NCBI RefSeq assembly: GCF_000696185.1
Contig: NZ_KK853997.1
Location: 3,140,852 to 3,204,851, forward strand
Reading direction: 5' to 3'
DNA from: Kitasatospora cheerisanensis KCTC 2395
GTDB lineage: Bacteria; Actinomycetota; Actinomycetes; Streptomycetales; Streptomycetaceae
DNA length: 64,000 bases
The notes beneath the pieces are model-generated. The model was not told the origin of the DNA and did not search any database. It worked only from the letters and a program-made list of their open reading frames with translations. The translations under genes were made by a program, and so were the position numbers. This document shows positions 28,249 to 37,557 of this stretch, piece by piece (positions within the stretch are counted from its first letter, which is position 1; each line of letters begins with the position of its first letter).

Positions 28249-28911
28249 GTGCGGGTGCTGGTGGTCGAGGACGAGGTGTACCTCGCCGAGGCGGTGCAGG
28301 CGGGGTTGCGGTTGGCGGCGATCGCGTGCGACGTCGCGGGGGACGGCGAGTCGGCGTGGGAGCGGTTGGGGGTGCACCGGTACGACGTGGTGGTGCTGGA
28401 CCGGGACCTGCCGGACGTCCCGGGGGACGAGGTGTGCCGGCGGATCGTCGCGGCGGGCCTGGGGTGCCGGGTGCTGATGCTGACGGCGGCGGCGCGGCTG
28501 GACCAGAAGGTGGCGGGGTTCGAGCTGGGTGCGGACGACTACCTGACGAAGCCGTTCGACCTGGCCGAACTGGTGGTGCGGCTGCGGTCGTTGGCGCGCA
28601 GGCCGGAGCAGTCCGCGCCGCCGGTGCTGGAGTTCGCGGGGCTGCGGGTGGATCCGTTCCGGCGCGAGGTGTTCCGGGACGGGCGCTACGTGGCGCTGCC
28701 GCGCAAGCAGTTCGCGGTGCTGGAGGTGCTGATGGCGGCGCGCGGCGGTGTGGTGAGCGCGGAGGAGCTGCTGGAGCGGGCCTGGGACGAGCACGCGGAT
28801 CCGTTCACCAACGCGGTGCGGATCACCATCTCGGGTCTGCGCAAGCGGCTCGGCGAGCCGTGGGTGATCCACACGGTGCCGGGCGTCGGCTACCGCCTGG
28901 ACGCGTCGTGA
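28249..28911 (+). CDS. OmpR/PhoB-family response regulator
   Basis: A 220-residue regulator: receiver domain with acidic pocket VVEDE and phospho-acceptor D51 (VVVLDRDLP), conserved Lys in YLTKPFD, and a C-terminal winged helix (LPRKQFAVLEVLMAARGGVV, VRITISGLRKRLG, VPGVGYRL). The GTG start at 28249 follows GAGGAG. The stop overlaps the GTG of the kinase gene, so the two are co-translated. It is closest in style to VanR/CseB-like envelope regulators. Likely targets include the divergent VanY-like gene; that is inference. Confidence 0.9.
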   Translation: MRVLVVEDEVYLAEAVQAGLRLAAIACDVAGDGESAWERLGVHRYDVVVLDRDLPDVPGDEVCRRIVAAGLGCRVLMLTAAARLDQKVAGFELGADDYLTKPFDLAELVVRLRSLARRPEQSAPPVLEFAGLRVDPFRREVFRDGRYVALPRKQFAVLEVLMAARGGVVSAEELLERAWDEHADPFTNAVRITISGLRKRLGEPWVIHTVPGVGYRLDAS

Positions 28912-30044
28912 GCCGCCCGCGCCGTCTGACGGCCCGGATGCGGCTGACGCTGAGCTACACGCTGTTCACCGTCACCACCGGGGTGCTGTGCCTGGCGGTG
29001 GTGTACGTCGGGATGAAGTACGTCCCCAACTATCCGCTGACGTCGGCGAATCCGCGCTACCGGTCGGACGCGCCCTCGCGGCAGGAGATCCTGGAGTCGC
29101 TGCTCGCCGCGTCGGGGTACGCGCTGGCGCTGCTGACGGTGGTGGGGATGGCGGGCGGCTGGCTGGTGGCGGGGCGGGTGCTGCGGCCCTTGCAGGAGGT
29201 GACGGCGGCGGCCCGGCGGGCGTCGGGCGGGGACCTGGGGCACCGGATCGCGCTGGCGGGTCCGCGGGACGAGTTCACCGAGCTGGCGGACGCGTTCGAC
29301 GAGATGCTGGCCCGGCTGGAGCGTTCGTTTGACGCGCAGCAGCGTTTCGCGGCGAACGCCTCGCACGAGTTGCGCACGCCGCTGGCGATCAACCGGACGA
29401 TGCTGCAGGTCGCGGCGGCCGATCCGGCGGGGCAGGACTGGCCGCGGCTGGTGGGCCGGCTGCTGGACACCAATCAGCGCGGCATCGAGGTCACCGAGGC
29501 GCTGCTGCAGCTCGCCGAACTCTCGCACCGCTCCCCGGAGTCGGCGCCGCTGGAGCTGTCGGCGACGGTCCGCGAGGCGCTGGCGGCGGTGTCCGCCGAG
29601 GCCGCCGAGCGGGGCGTGCCGATCACCCGGGAGCTCGCGGCCGCGCCGGCCGTCGGCAACGAGGTGCTGCTGCGGCAGGCGGCGGTGAACCTGCTGCAGA
29701 ACGCCGTCCGCCACAACCTGCCGTCCGGCGGCCGGGTCGAGCTGGCCACCGGCCCGGATCCGGAGCGCCCCGGCCGGGTGCGGCTGACGGTGCGCAACTC
29801 CGGCCCGTTGCTGGAGGATTCGCTGATCGGCACGCTGACCGAGCCGTTCCTGCGCGGAGGCGGCCGGACCGCGCAGCGCGACCCGGCGCGGCGCGGGCAC
29901 GGCCTGGGGCTGGCGATCGTCGCCGCCGTGGCGCAGGCGCACGGCGGCGAGCTGCGGCTGGCCGGCAATCCGGGCGGCGGGCTGGAGGCGGTGCTCAGTC
30001 TGCCCGGTACGGCCGGTAGCGGGGCTGCGGGTGCGGCCAGGTGA
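28908..30044 (+). CDS. Sensor histidine kinase, HAMP/HisKA/HATPase
   Basis: A 378-residue kinase with two membrane helices (about 14-35 and 68-88) that flank a short ~30-residue outer loop, then HAMP (RVLRPLQEVTAAARRASGGDLGHR), HisKA with phospho-acceptor H153 in [10 protein letters not shown], and a HATPase (VNLLQNAVRHN, GHGLGLAIVAAVAQAHGG). The very short sensor loop points to intramembrane or envelope-stress sensing. Its last 50 nt overlap the end of the convergent SUKH gene. Confidence 0.9.
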   Translation: MSRPRRLTARMRLTLSYTLFTVTTGVLCLAVVYVGMKYVPNYPLTSANPRYRSDAPSRQEILESLLAASGYALALLTVVGMAGGWLVAGRVLRPLQEVTAAARRASGGDLGHRIALAGPRDEFTELADAFDEMLARLERSFDAQQRFAANASHELRTPLAINRTMLQVAAADPAGQDWPRLVGRLLDTNQRGIEVTEALLQLAELSHRSPESAPLELSATVREALAAVSAEAAERGVPITRELAAAPAVGNEVLLRQAAVNLLQNAVRHNLPSGGRVELATGPDPERPGRVRLTVRNSGPLLEDSLIGTLTEPFLRGGGRTAQRDPARRGHGLGLAIVAAVAQAHGGELRLAGNPGGGLEAVLSLPGTAGSGAAGAAR

Positions 30045-30537
30045 TGTCGAGGAAGAGCGGGTAGTCCCGGCGTTCCAGGCAGCGCAGCAGGAACTCGGGG
30101 AAGCTGCCGCGGGTGGCGTACCACTGGCCGGTGTCGCTGAACACGGCGATCGGCCAGCGGTCCGGATCGGGGCCCTGGGCGAGGAAGAACCAGGCGCCGC
30201 CGTACTTGTCGGCGCCCCAGCCGATCAGGCCGCCGGGCTCGGGGTGGTACGGGAACGGATCGAAGTCGGGGTTCCGCTCCTGGCCCGGCCGCCACCCGTA
30301 CCACGGGCCCCACAGGGCGCGGGCTTCCTCCGGCGTTCCGTCGACCGGTCCGAAGACGGTCAGGAAGCCGTCCAGGGTGCCGGGGCCCCAGCGGTCCACG
30401 AAGGTCCGGTAGCCGCTCGGCAGCCGGACCCCGAGGTAGCTCTCGGCGGCGTCCCAACTCCCTTGCGGGGACTGCCGGTCGGGTGGTCCGAGCAGGGCGG
30501 ACAGTCGGTCGAGCTCAGCCTCCGTCATGCCCGTCAT
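29995..30537 (-). CDS. SMI1/KNR4 (SUKH) family protein
   Basis: A 180-residue cytoplasmic protein of the SUKH fold: LGVRLPSGYRTFVDRWGPGTLDGFLTVFGP near residue 35, then GLIGWGADKYGGAWFFLA and DRWPIAVFSD. SUKH proteins include immunity proteins for contact-dependent and polymorphic toxins, but many solitary streptomycete copies have no toxin partner; none is visible here. Start ATG 30537 (ATG 30528 also possible); neither has a strong RBS. It converges with and overlaps the kinase gene. Confidence 0.82.
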   Translation of the reverse strand: MTGMTEAELDRLSALLGPPDRQSPQGSWDAAESYLGVRLPSGYRTFVDRWGPGTLDGFLTVFGPVDGTPEEARALWGPWYGWRPGQERNPDFDPFPYHPEPGGLIGWGADKYGGAWFFLAQGPDPDRWPIAVFSDTGQWYATRGSFPEFLLRCLERRDYPLFLDITWPHPQPRYRPYRAD

Positions 30538-30549
30538 TGTGCCGGAACG

Positions 30550-30590
30550 CCCGAAGGGGCCCCGGGCGGGTTGCCCGGGGCCCCTTCGGG
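30550..30590 (-). terminator. Terminator of NAD-glutamate dehydrogenase
   Basis: Perfect 18-bp stem (30550-30567 with 30573-30590), GGGTT loop, seven bases past the gdh stop on the minus strand. Confidence 0.85.
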
Positions 30591-30596
30591 GCGGTG

Positions 30597-33500
30597 TCAG
30601 CGACCGGTGCGCAGCAGCGTGCGGATGACCCGCATGGCGACCGAGAGGCTGGACAGCTCGTAGTTGTCCGAACCCCTTATGTCGTCGAGCGTGGTGCGGG
30701 CCCGGCCGAGCAGGTTGGCGTTGAGCTCCGCCCAGGCGCCGTAGCGCTCCTCGGGGCTGGATCCGGCGGGGCCTGCGGTGAGCACGTCGGCGGTGAGGGC
30801 GGCGTGCGCGGCGAACAGGTCCTCGCGGATCGCGGCGCGGGCCATCGAGGACCACCGGTCGGTGCGCGGCAGTTCGATGATCCGGTCGAGCAGGTGGCTG
30901 ATCTGCAGGCGGTCGCCGAGGTCGTAGTACAGCTCGGCGACCTCCATCACGTCGGCGTCCGAGCGGTCCGCGACGCCGACGATGTCGAGGGTCGGGAACG
31001 CGGAGGACAGTCCGGCGATCCGGGTGGCCAGCTCGTCGGGGACGCCGGCCGAGGACAGCTCCTGGTGGACCGACTCGTACCAGGCGAGGTCCTCGCCGCG
31101 CAGCGGCTTGGGCAGCGAGTCCCAGACCTGGTTGACCCGGTCGTGGAAGAACTCGATGGTGCCGGCGATGTCGAGCGGCTGGCGGCGGTTGCCGAGCATC
31201 CAGCGGGTGGCGCGCTCGACCAAGCGGCGGGCGTGCAGCCGCATCTTGGTCTGGATGCGGGCCGCGACCCGGTTGTCCAGGCCCTCGACGCTGTCCCAGA
31301 TCTGCTCCAGGCCGAACACCGCGCGGGCGGCGGCGTGGGTGCGGGCGATCTCCTCCATCGTCGCGCCGGTCTCCTCGCGGAGCCGGAACGCGAAGGTGCA
31401 GCCGCCGCGGTTGATCGTGTCGTTGACGATCAGGGTGGTGATGATCTCGCGGCGCAGCGGGTGGTTGTCGATCTGCTCGGCGAACCGGGCCCGCAGCGCG
31501 CTCGGGAAGTAGGCGTGCAGGACGTCCCGGAAGTACGGGTCGTCGGGCAGGTCGGTGGCGAGCAGCTCGTCCGCGAGGGTGATCTTGGTGTAGGCGAGCA
31601 GCACGGACAGCTCGGGCTGGGACAGCCCGCGGCCGGCCTGCTGGCGCTCCCGGATCTGCTTCTCGGTGGGCAGGTACTCCAGCGCCCGGTCGAGCTGCCC
31701 GGCGGACTCCAGCCGGTTGATCATGCGGGCGTGCACGTTGACCATGCTGGCGGCCTGCGAGACGGCGTTGGCGAGCACCACGTTCTGCGCGTAGTTGTTG
31801 CGCAGCACGAGGTGGCCGACCTCGTCGGTCATCTCGGCGAGCAGCGTGTTGCGCTGCTTGACCGTCATGTCGCCGTCGGCGACGACCTGGTTGAGCAGGA
31901 TCTTGATGTTCACCTCGTGGTCCGAGGTGTCGACGCCGGCCGAGTTGTCGATGGCGTCGGTGTTGATCCAGCCGCCGGCGCCCTGCGGGCCGCCGGTGGA
32001 GGCGAACTCGATGCGGCCGAGTTGGGTGCAGCCGAGGTTGCCGCCCTCGCCGATGACGCGGGCGCGGACGTCGCCGCCGTTGACCCGGATCGCGTCGTTG
32101 GCCTTGTCGCTGACCTCCGCGTTGGTCTCGGTGGAGGCCTTGACGTAGGTGCCGATGCCGCCGTTCCAGAACAGGTCCACGGGGGCCTGCAGGATGGCCT
32201 TCATCAGCTCGGCGGGGGTGAGCTTCGCGGCGTCGATGCCGAGCCGCTCGCGGACCTGGGCGGACAGCGCGATCGACTTGGCGGAGCGCGGGAAGACGCC
32301 GCCGCCGGCCGAGATCAGCGACTTGTCGTAGTCGTCCCAGGAGCTGCGCGGCAGGTCGAACAGGCGGCGGCGCTCGGCGTGCGAGGCGGCCGCGTCCGGG
32401 TTCGGGTCGAGGAAGATGTGCCGGTGGTCGAACGCGGCGACCAGGCGGATGTGCTCGGACAGCAGCATGCCGTTGCCGAACACGTCGCCGGACATGTCGC
32501 CGATGCCGATGACGGTGAAGTCCTCGGACTGGGTGTCGACGCCGAGCTCGCGGAAGTTGCGCTTGACGGACTCCCAGGCGCCGCGGGCGGTGATGCCCAT
32601 GCCCTTGTGGTCGTAGCCGGCCGAGCCGCCGGAGGCGAACGCGTCGCCCAGCCAGAAGCCGTACTGCTCGGCGACGCCGTTGGCGATGTCGGAGAACGTC
32701 GCGGTGCCCTTGTCGGCGGCGACCACCAGGTAGGTGTCGTCCTCGTCGTGGCGGACCACGTCGACGGGGTGCACGACCTCGCCGGCGACCAGGTTGTCGG
32801 TGATGTCGAGCAGCGCCGAGATGAAGGTCTTGTACGAGGCGATGCCCTCGGCCAGCCAGGCGTCGCGGTCCACCGACGGGTCCGGCAGCTGCTTGGCGAC
32901 GAAGCCGCCCTTGGCGCCGACCGGCACGATGACGGTGTTCTTGACCATCTGGGCCTTGACCAGGCCGAGGATCTCGGTGCGGAAGTCCTCGCGCCGGTCG
33001 GACCAGCGCAGACCGCCGCGGGCGACCTTGCCGAAGCGCAGGTGGACGCCCTCGACCCGGGGCGAGTACACCCAGATCTCGAAGGCGGGGCGCGGCGCGG
33101 GCAGGTCCGGGATGGCCTTCGGGTCGAACTTCATCGACACGTACGAGTGCCAGTCGCCCTCGGCGTCGTGCTGGAAGAAGTTGGTCCGCAGGGTGGCCTT
33201 GATGAGGTGCAGGAAGGAGCGCAGGATGCGGTCCTCGTCCAGCGACACGACCTCGTCGAGCGCGCCGGCCAGCTCCTCCAGGATGGCGTCGGTCAGTTCG
33301 TCGCCGCCGGAGCGGTGGCTCGGCGAGAGCCGGGCCTCGAACAGGTTGACCAGCAGCCGGGTGGTGTGGGTGTTGTTGCGGAGCGCGTCCTCCATGTAGT
33401 CCTGGGAGAACGTGGAGCCCGCCTGGCGGAGGTACTTGGCGTAGGCGCGCAGCACCACGGCCTGACGCCAGGTCAGCTTGGCGGTGAGGACCAGCTCGTT

Positions 33501-35537
33501 GAAGCCGTCGTTCTCGGCCTGGCCGCGCCAGGTCGCCGCGAAGGTGTCCTGGAAGCGCTCGCGGTCCTCGTCGCTCAGGTCGGTGCCCTCGCGGAGCTTC
33601 AGGCCGAAGTCGACCACCCACGCGGTGGTGCCGTCGGTGCGGCGCAGCGCGTACGGGTGCTCGTCGAGCACCTCGACGCCCAGCCGCTGCAGGACCGGCA
33701 GGACCTCGGTCAGCGAGATCGGGCCGCCGACCCGGTAGATCTTGAAGCGGCGCTCGTCGTCGCCGGCGCCGACCGGCTGGTACAGGTTGAGGCGGAAGTC
33801 GCCCTCGCCGGCCAGCGACTCGATCTGCTTGAGGTCGGCGACGGCGGTGCGCGGCGGGAAGTCGGCGCGGTAGCCGTCGGGGAACGCGGTGGCGTACTTG
33901 TGGCCCAGCTCGGCGGCCTTCTCCTCGCCGAACTCGGTCTGCAGCTGGTCGTTGAAGCCGTCCATCCAGAACCGGGCGGCCTCGGCGAGCCGGTTCTCGA
34001 TCCGCTCGATGTCGGCGTCGGACAGCTGCGGCAGCTCGTTGCCGGGGGCGACCCGGACCACGAAGTGCAGGCGGGTCAGCACCGACTCGGTGGCGTACAC
34101 CGTGTAGTCGATGGTGTCGCCGTCCAGCTCCTCCTTGAGGATGCTCATCAGGGCGAGCCGGATGCGGGTGGTGTAGCGGTCGCGCGGCAGGTAGACGTAC
34201 GCGGAGAAGTAGCGGCCGTACTCGTCCTGGCGGAGGAACAGCCGCAGCCGGCGGCGCTCCTGCAGGTACAGCACGCTGGTGGCGACGGACTGCAGCTCGG
34301 CGGCGGCGGTCTGGAACATCTCGTCGCGCGGGAAGGTCTCCATGATCTGGAGCAGGTCGCGGCCGTCGTGGCTGTCGCCGGAGAAGCCGGCGCCGTCCAT
34401 GACCTCCTGCACCTTGCGGCGCACCACGGGGATCCGGGTGACCGACTCGGTGTAGGCGGCGGAGGAGAACAGGCCGAGGAAGCGGCGCTCGCCGACCGGC
34501 TCGCCGGCCGCGTTGAACTTCTTCACGCCGACGTAGTCGAGGTACGCGGGGCGGTGCACGGTGGCCCGGCTGTTGGCCTTGGTGAGGACCAGCAGCTTCT
34601 TCTCGTGCGCCTTGGCGCGCACCGGGGCGGACAGCCGGCCGAAGGCCTCGGAGACCGGGTGGTGGTCGGTGTCGTGGCTCAGCGGGTCGGCGCGCAGGAT
34701 GCCCAGGCCGGTGCCGGCGACCGCCTTGAGCACCTCCTCGCCCTCGTGCTCGACCAGGTCGTACTCGCGGTAGCCGAGGAAGGTGAAGTGGTCGTCGGCC
34801 AGCCAGCGCATCAGCTCCCAGGCCTCGCCGACCTCCTGCTCGGGCAGGTGCGCTGGGGGCTCCTCGGCGAGCTCGTCGGCCAGTCGGAGCGCGGAGTCGC
34901 GCATCTTCGACCAGTCCTCGACGACCTCGCGGACGTCGCCCAGCACGCGGCGCAGGCCGACCTCGATGGTGCGCAGGTCCTCGCGGTCGGTCTCGCGGTC
35001 GATCTCGATGTGCATCCAGGACTCGACCACGGCGTCCGCGGGCCACTCGGCGCCGGCGGCCTGCGCGCGGTTGCAGGCGTCGGTGTCGAGGATCTCCAGC
35101 AGCTTGCCGGTGAGGTCGCGGCGCACCGCGAGCTGCGGGTGCACGACGAGGTGGATGGCGCGGTCCAGGCGGGTCAGCTCGTTGGTGACCGAGTCGACCA
35201 GGAACGGCATGTCGTCGGTGACGATCTCGACCACGGTGTGGCCGCACGACCAGCCGTTCTCCTCGACGGTCGGGGTGTGCACCCGGACCTCGGCGGTGCC
35301 CTGGGGCCGCTTGAGGCCCAGCCGGTAGTGGGAGGCCGCCGCACCGTAGACGTCCACCGGGTCGCGGCCGATCAGGTCCTCGGGCGCCGTGTGGAGGTAG
35401 TAGTGGTGCAGGTAGGCGGCCAGAGCGCCGTTGCTCAGCCCCTCGCCGGGCGCCGCGCCCCCCACCTGGCTGTTCTCAGCGGCTGCTGCTGCCTTCTTGA
35501 GCAGTTCGGCCTTGGCTGCGTCCAGCTTGGTCTGCAT
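30597..35537 (-). CDS. gdh: NAD-specific glutamate dehydrogenase, large (~180 kDa) class
   Basis: Oxidative deamination of glutamate to 2-oxoglutarate with NAD. At 1646 residues it belongs to the large L-GDH180 class first described in Streptomyces, with ACT-like regulatory domains in the N-terminal half and the catalytic domain after ~800. Catalytic-region motifs include KVARGGLRWSDRREDFRTEILGLVKAQ and VIVPVGAKGGFV, and the dinucleotide-binding half has ARVIGEGGNLGCTQLGRIEF. The reading frame is intact over 4.9 kb. Start ATG 35537, AGGAG 12 nt upstream. The adjacent P5C dehydrogenase suggests a glutamate/proline catabolic locus. Confidence 0.93.
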   Translation of the reverse strand: MQTKLDAAKAELLKKAAAAAENSQVGGAAPGEGLSNGALAAYLHHYYLHTAPEDLIGRDPVDVYGAAASHYRLGLKRPQGTAEVRVHTPTVEENGWSCGHTVVEIVTDDMPFLVDSVTNELTRLDRAIHLVVHPQLAVRRDLTGKLLEILDTDACNRAQAAGAEWPADAVVESWMHIEIDRETDREDLRTIEVGLRRVLGDVREVVEDWSKMRDSALRLADELAEEPPAHLPEQEVGEAWELMRWLADDHFTFLGYREYDLVEHEGEEVLKAVAGTGLGILRADPLSHDTDHHPVSEAFGRLSAPVRAKAHEKKLLVLTKANSRATVHRPAYLDYVGVKKFNAAGEPVGERRFLGLFSSAAYTESVTRIPVVRRKVQEVMDGAGFSGDSHDGRDLLQIMETFPRDEMFQTAAAELQSVATSVLYLQERRRLRLFLRQDEYGRYFSAYVYLPRDRYTTRIRLALMSILKEELDGDTIDYTVYATESVLTRLHFVVRVAPGNELPQLSDADIERIENRLAEAARFWMDGFNDQLQTEFGEEKAAELGHKYATAFPDGYRADFPPRTAVADLKQIESLAGEGDFRLNLYQPVGAGDDERRFKIYRVGGPISLTEVLPVLQRLGVEVLDEHPYALRRTDGTTAWVVDFGLKLREGTDLSDEDRERFQDTFAATWRGQAENDGFNELVLTAKLTWRQAVVLRAYAKYLRQAGSTFSQDYMEDALRNNTHTTRLLVNLFEARLSPSHRSGGDELTDAILEELAGALDEVVSLDEDRILRSFLHLIKATLRTNFFQHDAEGDWHSYVSMKFDPKAIPDLPAPRPAFEIWVYSPRVEGVHLRFGKVARGGLRWSDRREDFRTEILGLVKAQMVKNTVIVPVGAKGGFVAKQLPDPSVDRDAWLAEGIASYKTFISALLDITDNLVAGEVVHPVDVVRHDEDDTYLVVAADKGTATFSDIANGVAEQYGFWLGDAFASGGSAGYDHKGMGITARGAWESVKRNFRELGVDTQSEDFTVIGIGDMSGDVFGNGMLLSEHIRLVAAFDHRHIFLDPNPDAAASHAERRRLFDLPRSSWDDYDKSLISAGGGVFPRSAKSIALSAQVRERLGIDAAKLTPAELMKAILQAPVDLFWNGGIGTYVKASTETNAEVSDKANDAIRVNGGDVRARVIGEGGNLGCTQLGRIEFASTGGPQGAGGWINTDAIDNSAGVDTSDHEVNIKILLNQVVADGDMTVKQRNTLLAEMTDEVGHLVLRNNYAQNVVLANAVSQAASMVNVHARMINRLESAGQLDRALEYLPTEKQIRERQQAGRGLSQPELSVLLAYTKITLADELLATDLPDDPYFRDVLHAYFPSALRARFAEQIDNHPLRREIITTLIVNDTINRGGCTFAFRLREETGATMEEIARTHAAARAVFGLEQIWDSVEGLDNRVAARIQTKMRLHARRLVERATRWMLGNRRQPLDIAGTIEFFHDRVNQVWDSLPKPLRGEDLAWYESVHQELSSAGVPDELATRIAGLSSAFPTLDIVGVADRSDADVMEVAELYYDLGDRLQISHLLDRIIELPRTDRWSSMARAAIREDLFAAHAALTADVLTAGPAGSSPEERYGAWAELNANLLGRARTTLDDIRGSDNYELSSLSVAMRVIRTLLRTGR

Positions 35538-35831
35538 AGCTGTTTGGCTCCTGTCGCGCGCCGTTGCGTGACTCGGTGATGACTGTGGGTGCACCGCCGG
35601 GCCCCGTCGGCAAATCCTCCCGCACGCACAGGGTGGAAAACCGCTCATGGCACGCATGAGCCGCGTTCCGCCCGGGTACGACAAGTCGTTTGGCCTGCCT
35701 GACCGAAACCGGCGACGCGGCCAGCCTAACGTGACGAAACCAAGGTGTCAGGGGACACGGAGGCGCAATCCCGCAGGAAGATCGTTCCTTCCTGGACACC
35801 TTGTCCAAAGCCGCCCCGGACGGCCCGTACG
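35538..35831 (-). promoter_or_regulatory. Non-coding region upstream of gdh and downstream of P5C dehydrogenase
   Basis: 294 bases with no convincing gene. Two GAAAC motifs (around 35705 and 35735) lie near GTGAC and CTGAC, resembling GlnR half-sites, but their spacing does not match the GlnR box. A clear terminator for the P5C dehydrogenase gene is not seen. Confidence 0.25.
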
Positions 35832-37472
35832 TCACTCGGGCGACCACTCCATGTGCGGGTGGACGTAGTCGGTCGGCGGGGTGAACGTCTCCTTGATCGA
35901 CCTGGTGGACGTCCAGCGCAGCAGGTTCTGCGCCGCGCCCGCCTTGTCGTTGGTGCCGGACGCCCGGCCGCCGCCGAACGGCTGCTGCCCGACCACCGCG
36001 CCGGTCGGCTTGTCGTTGACGTACAGGTTTCCGGCGGTGAACCGCAGCCGCTCCACCGCCTGCGCGATCGCCCGCCGGTCCTGCGCGACCACCGAGCCGG
36101 TCAGGCCGTACGGGGCGGCCTCGTCGACCCGGTCCAGCGCGTCCTCCCAGCGGGAGTCCTCGTACACCTGGACCGCCAGGATCGGCCCGAAGTACTCGGT
36201 GGAGAAGATCTCGCCGCGCCGGTCGCCGCCGAGCAGCACGGTGGGGCGGAGGAACCAGCCGATCGCGTCGTCGTACTGCCCGCCCGCCAGCAGCTCGACC
36301 TGCGGGTCGGCCTTGGCGCGCTCGACGGCGTCCCGGTTGCGGGCGAAGGCGCGGGCGTCGATCAGCGCGCCCATGAAGTTGCTCAGGTCGGTGACGTCGC
36401 CGACGGTCAGCGCGTCCACCTCGCCGAGGAAGTCGTCCTTGATCCGGCGCCACAGGCTGCGCGGCAGGTACGCCCGGGACAGCGCCGAGCACTTCTGGCC
36501 CTGGTACTCGAACGCGCCGCGCAGCATCGCCGTGCGCAGCACCGCCGGGTCCGCGGACGGGTGGGCGATCAGGAAGTCCTTGCCGCCGGTCTCGCCGACG
36601 ATCCGCGGGTAGCCGCGGTAGCGGCCGATGCTGCGGCCGATCTCCCGCCACAGGTGCTGGAAGGTGCCGGTGGAGCCGGTGAAGTGCAGGCCGGCCAGCG
36701 CGGGGTCGCGCAGCGCCACCTCGGTCACCGCCTGCCCGTCGCCGGTGACCAGGTTGACCACGCCCGGGGGCAGGCCGGCCTCCTCCAGCAGGCGCATCAG
36801 GAAGTGCGCGGACAGCATCTGCGCCGGTGCGGGCTTCCACACCACCGTGTTGCCCATCAGCGCGGGCGCGGTCGGCAGGTTGCCGGCGATCGCGGTGAAG
36901 TTGAACGGGGTGATCGCGCAGACGAAGCCCTCCAGCGGGCGGTGGTCCGCGCGGTTCCACACCCCCGGGCCGGAGAACGGCTGCTCGGCCAGGATCTGCC
37001 GGCCGAAGTGCACGTTGAACCGCCAGAAGTCGATCAGCTCGCAGACGTCCAGCTCGGCCTGCTGCACCGACTTCGACTGCCCCAGCACGGTGGCCGCGAC
37101 CAGCGTCCCGCGCCACGGGCCCGCCAGCAGGTCCGCGGCCCGCAGGAACACCGCCGCCCGGTCGTCGAACGCCAGGCCCCGCCACTCCGGCGCCGCCGCC
37201 AGCGCCGCGTCCACCGCGTCCCGCACGTCGGCCGCCGTCGCGTTCCCCAGCACCCCGAGCTTCGCCGCGTGGTGGTGCGGCTGCACCACCTCGGACCGCT
37301 CCCCGCCGCCGAGCCGCTGCTCACCGCCGACGGTCATCGGCAGCGCGGTGTGCTGCCCCGCCAGGTGGTCCGCGAGCCGCAGCAGGCGCGCCCGCTCGGG
37401 ACTGCCCGGCGCGTACGCCAGCGGCGGCTCGTTGACCGGGGTGGGGACGGTGGTGACCGCGTCGATCGGCAT
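35832..37472 (-). CDS. pruA: L-glutamate gamma-semialdehyde (P5C) dehydrogenase
   Basis: Second step of proline catabolism: oxidises glutamate semialdehyde to glutamate with NAD. A 546-residue ALDH4-type enzyme with ITPFNFTAIAGNLPTAPALMGN, the general-base Glu in VGETGGKD, the catalytic Cys in GQKCSALSRAY, and the late cofactor/oligomer motif PFGGGRASGTNDKAG. Length fits the monofunctional form. Proline dehydrogenase is not adjacent. Start ATG 37472. Confidence 0.92.
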   Translation of the reverse strand: MPIDAVTTVPTPVNEPPLAYAPGSPERARLLRLADHLAGQHTALPMTVGGEQRLGGGERSEVVQPHHHAAKLGVLGNATAADVRDAVDAALAAAPEWRGLAFDDRAAVFLRAADLLAGPWRGTLVAATVLGQSKSVQQAELDVCELIDFWRFNVHFGRQILAEQPFSGPGVWNRADHRPLEGFVCAITPFNFTAIAGNLPTAPALMGNTVVWKPAPAQMLSAHFLMRLLEEAGLPPGVVNLVTGDGQAVTEVALRDPALAGLHFTGSTGTFQHLWREIGRSIGRYRGYPRIVGETGGKDFLIAHPSADPAVLRTAMLRGAFEYQGQKCSALSRAYLPRSLWRRIKDDFLGEVDALTVGDVTDLSNFMGALIDARAFARNRDAVERAKADPQVELLAGGQYDDAIGWFLRPTVLLGGDRRGEIFSTEYFGPILAVQVYEDSRWEDALDRVDEAAPYGLTGSVVAQDRRAIAQAVERLRFTAGNLYVNDKPTGAVVGQQPFGGGRASGTNDKAGAAQNLLRWTSTRSIKETFTPPTDYVHPHMEWSPE

Positions 37473-37557
37473 GGTGCTCAACTGCTCCGTACGGTGGTGC
37501 GGGTGCTTCCCCTCCCAGGGTGAACGCGCCACGCCCGGTTGACGTGCCGTGACACGC

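Noticed and set aside
35700..35745. GlnR box upstream of gdh
   Set aside because: Two GAAAC motifs occur but the GTnAC partners are at the wrong spacing.
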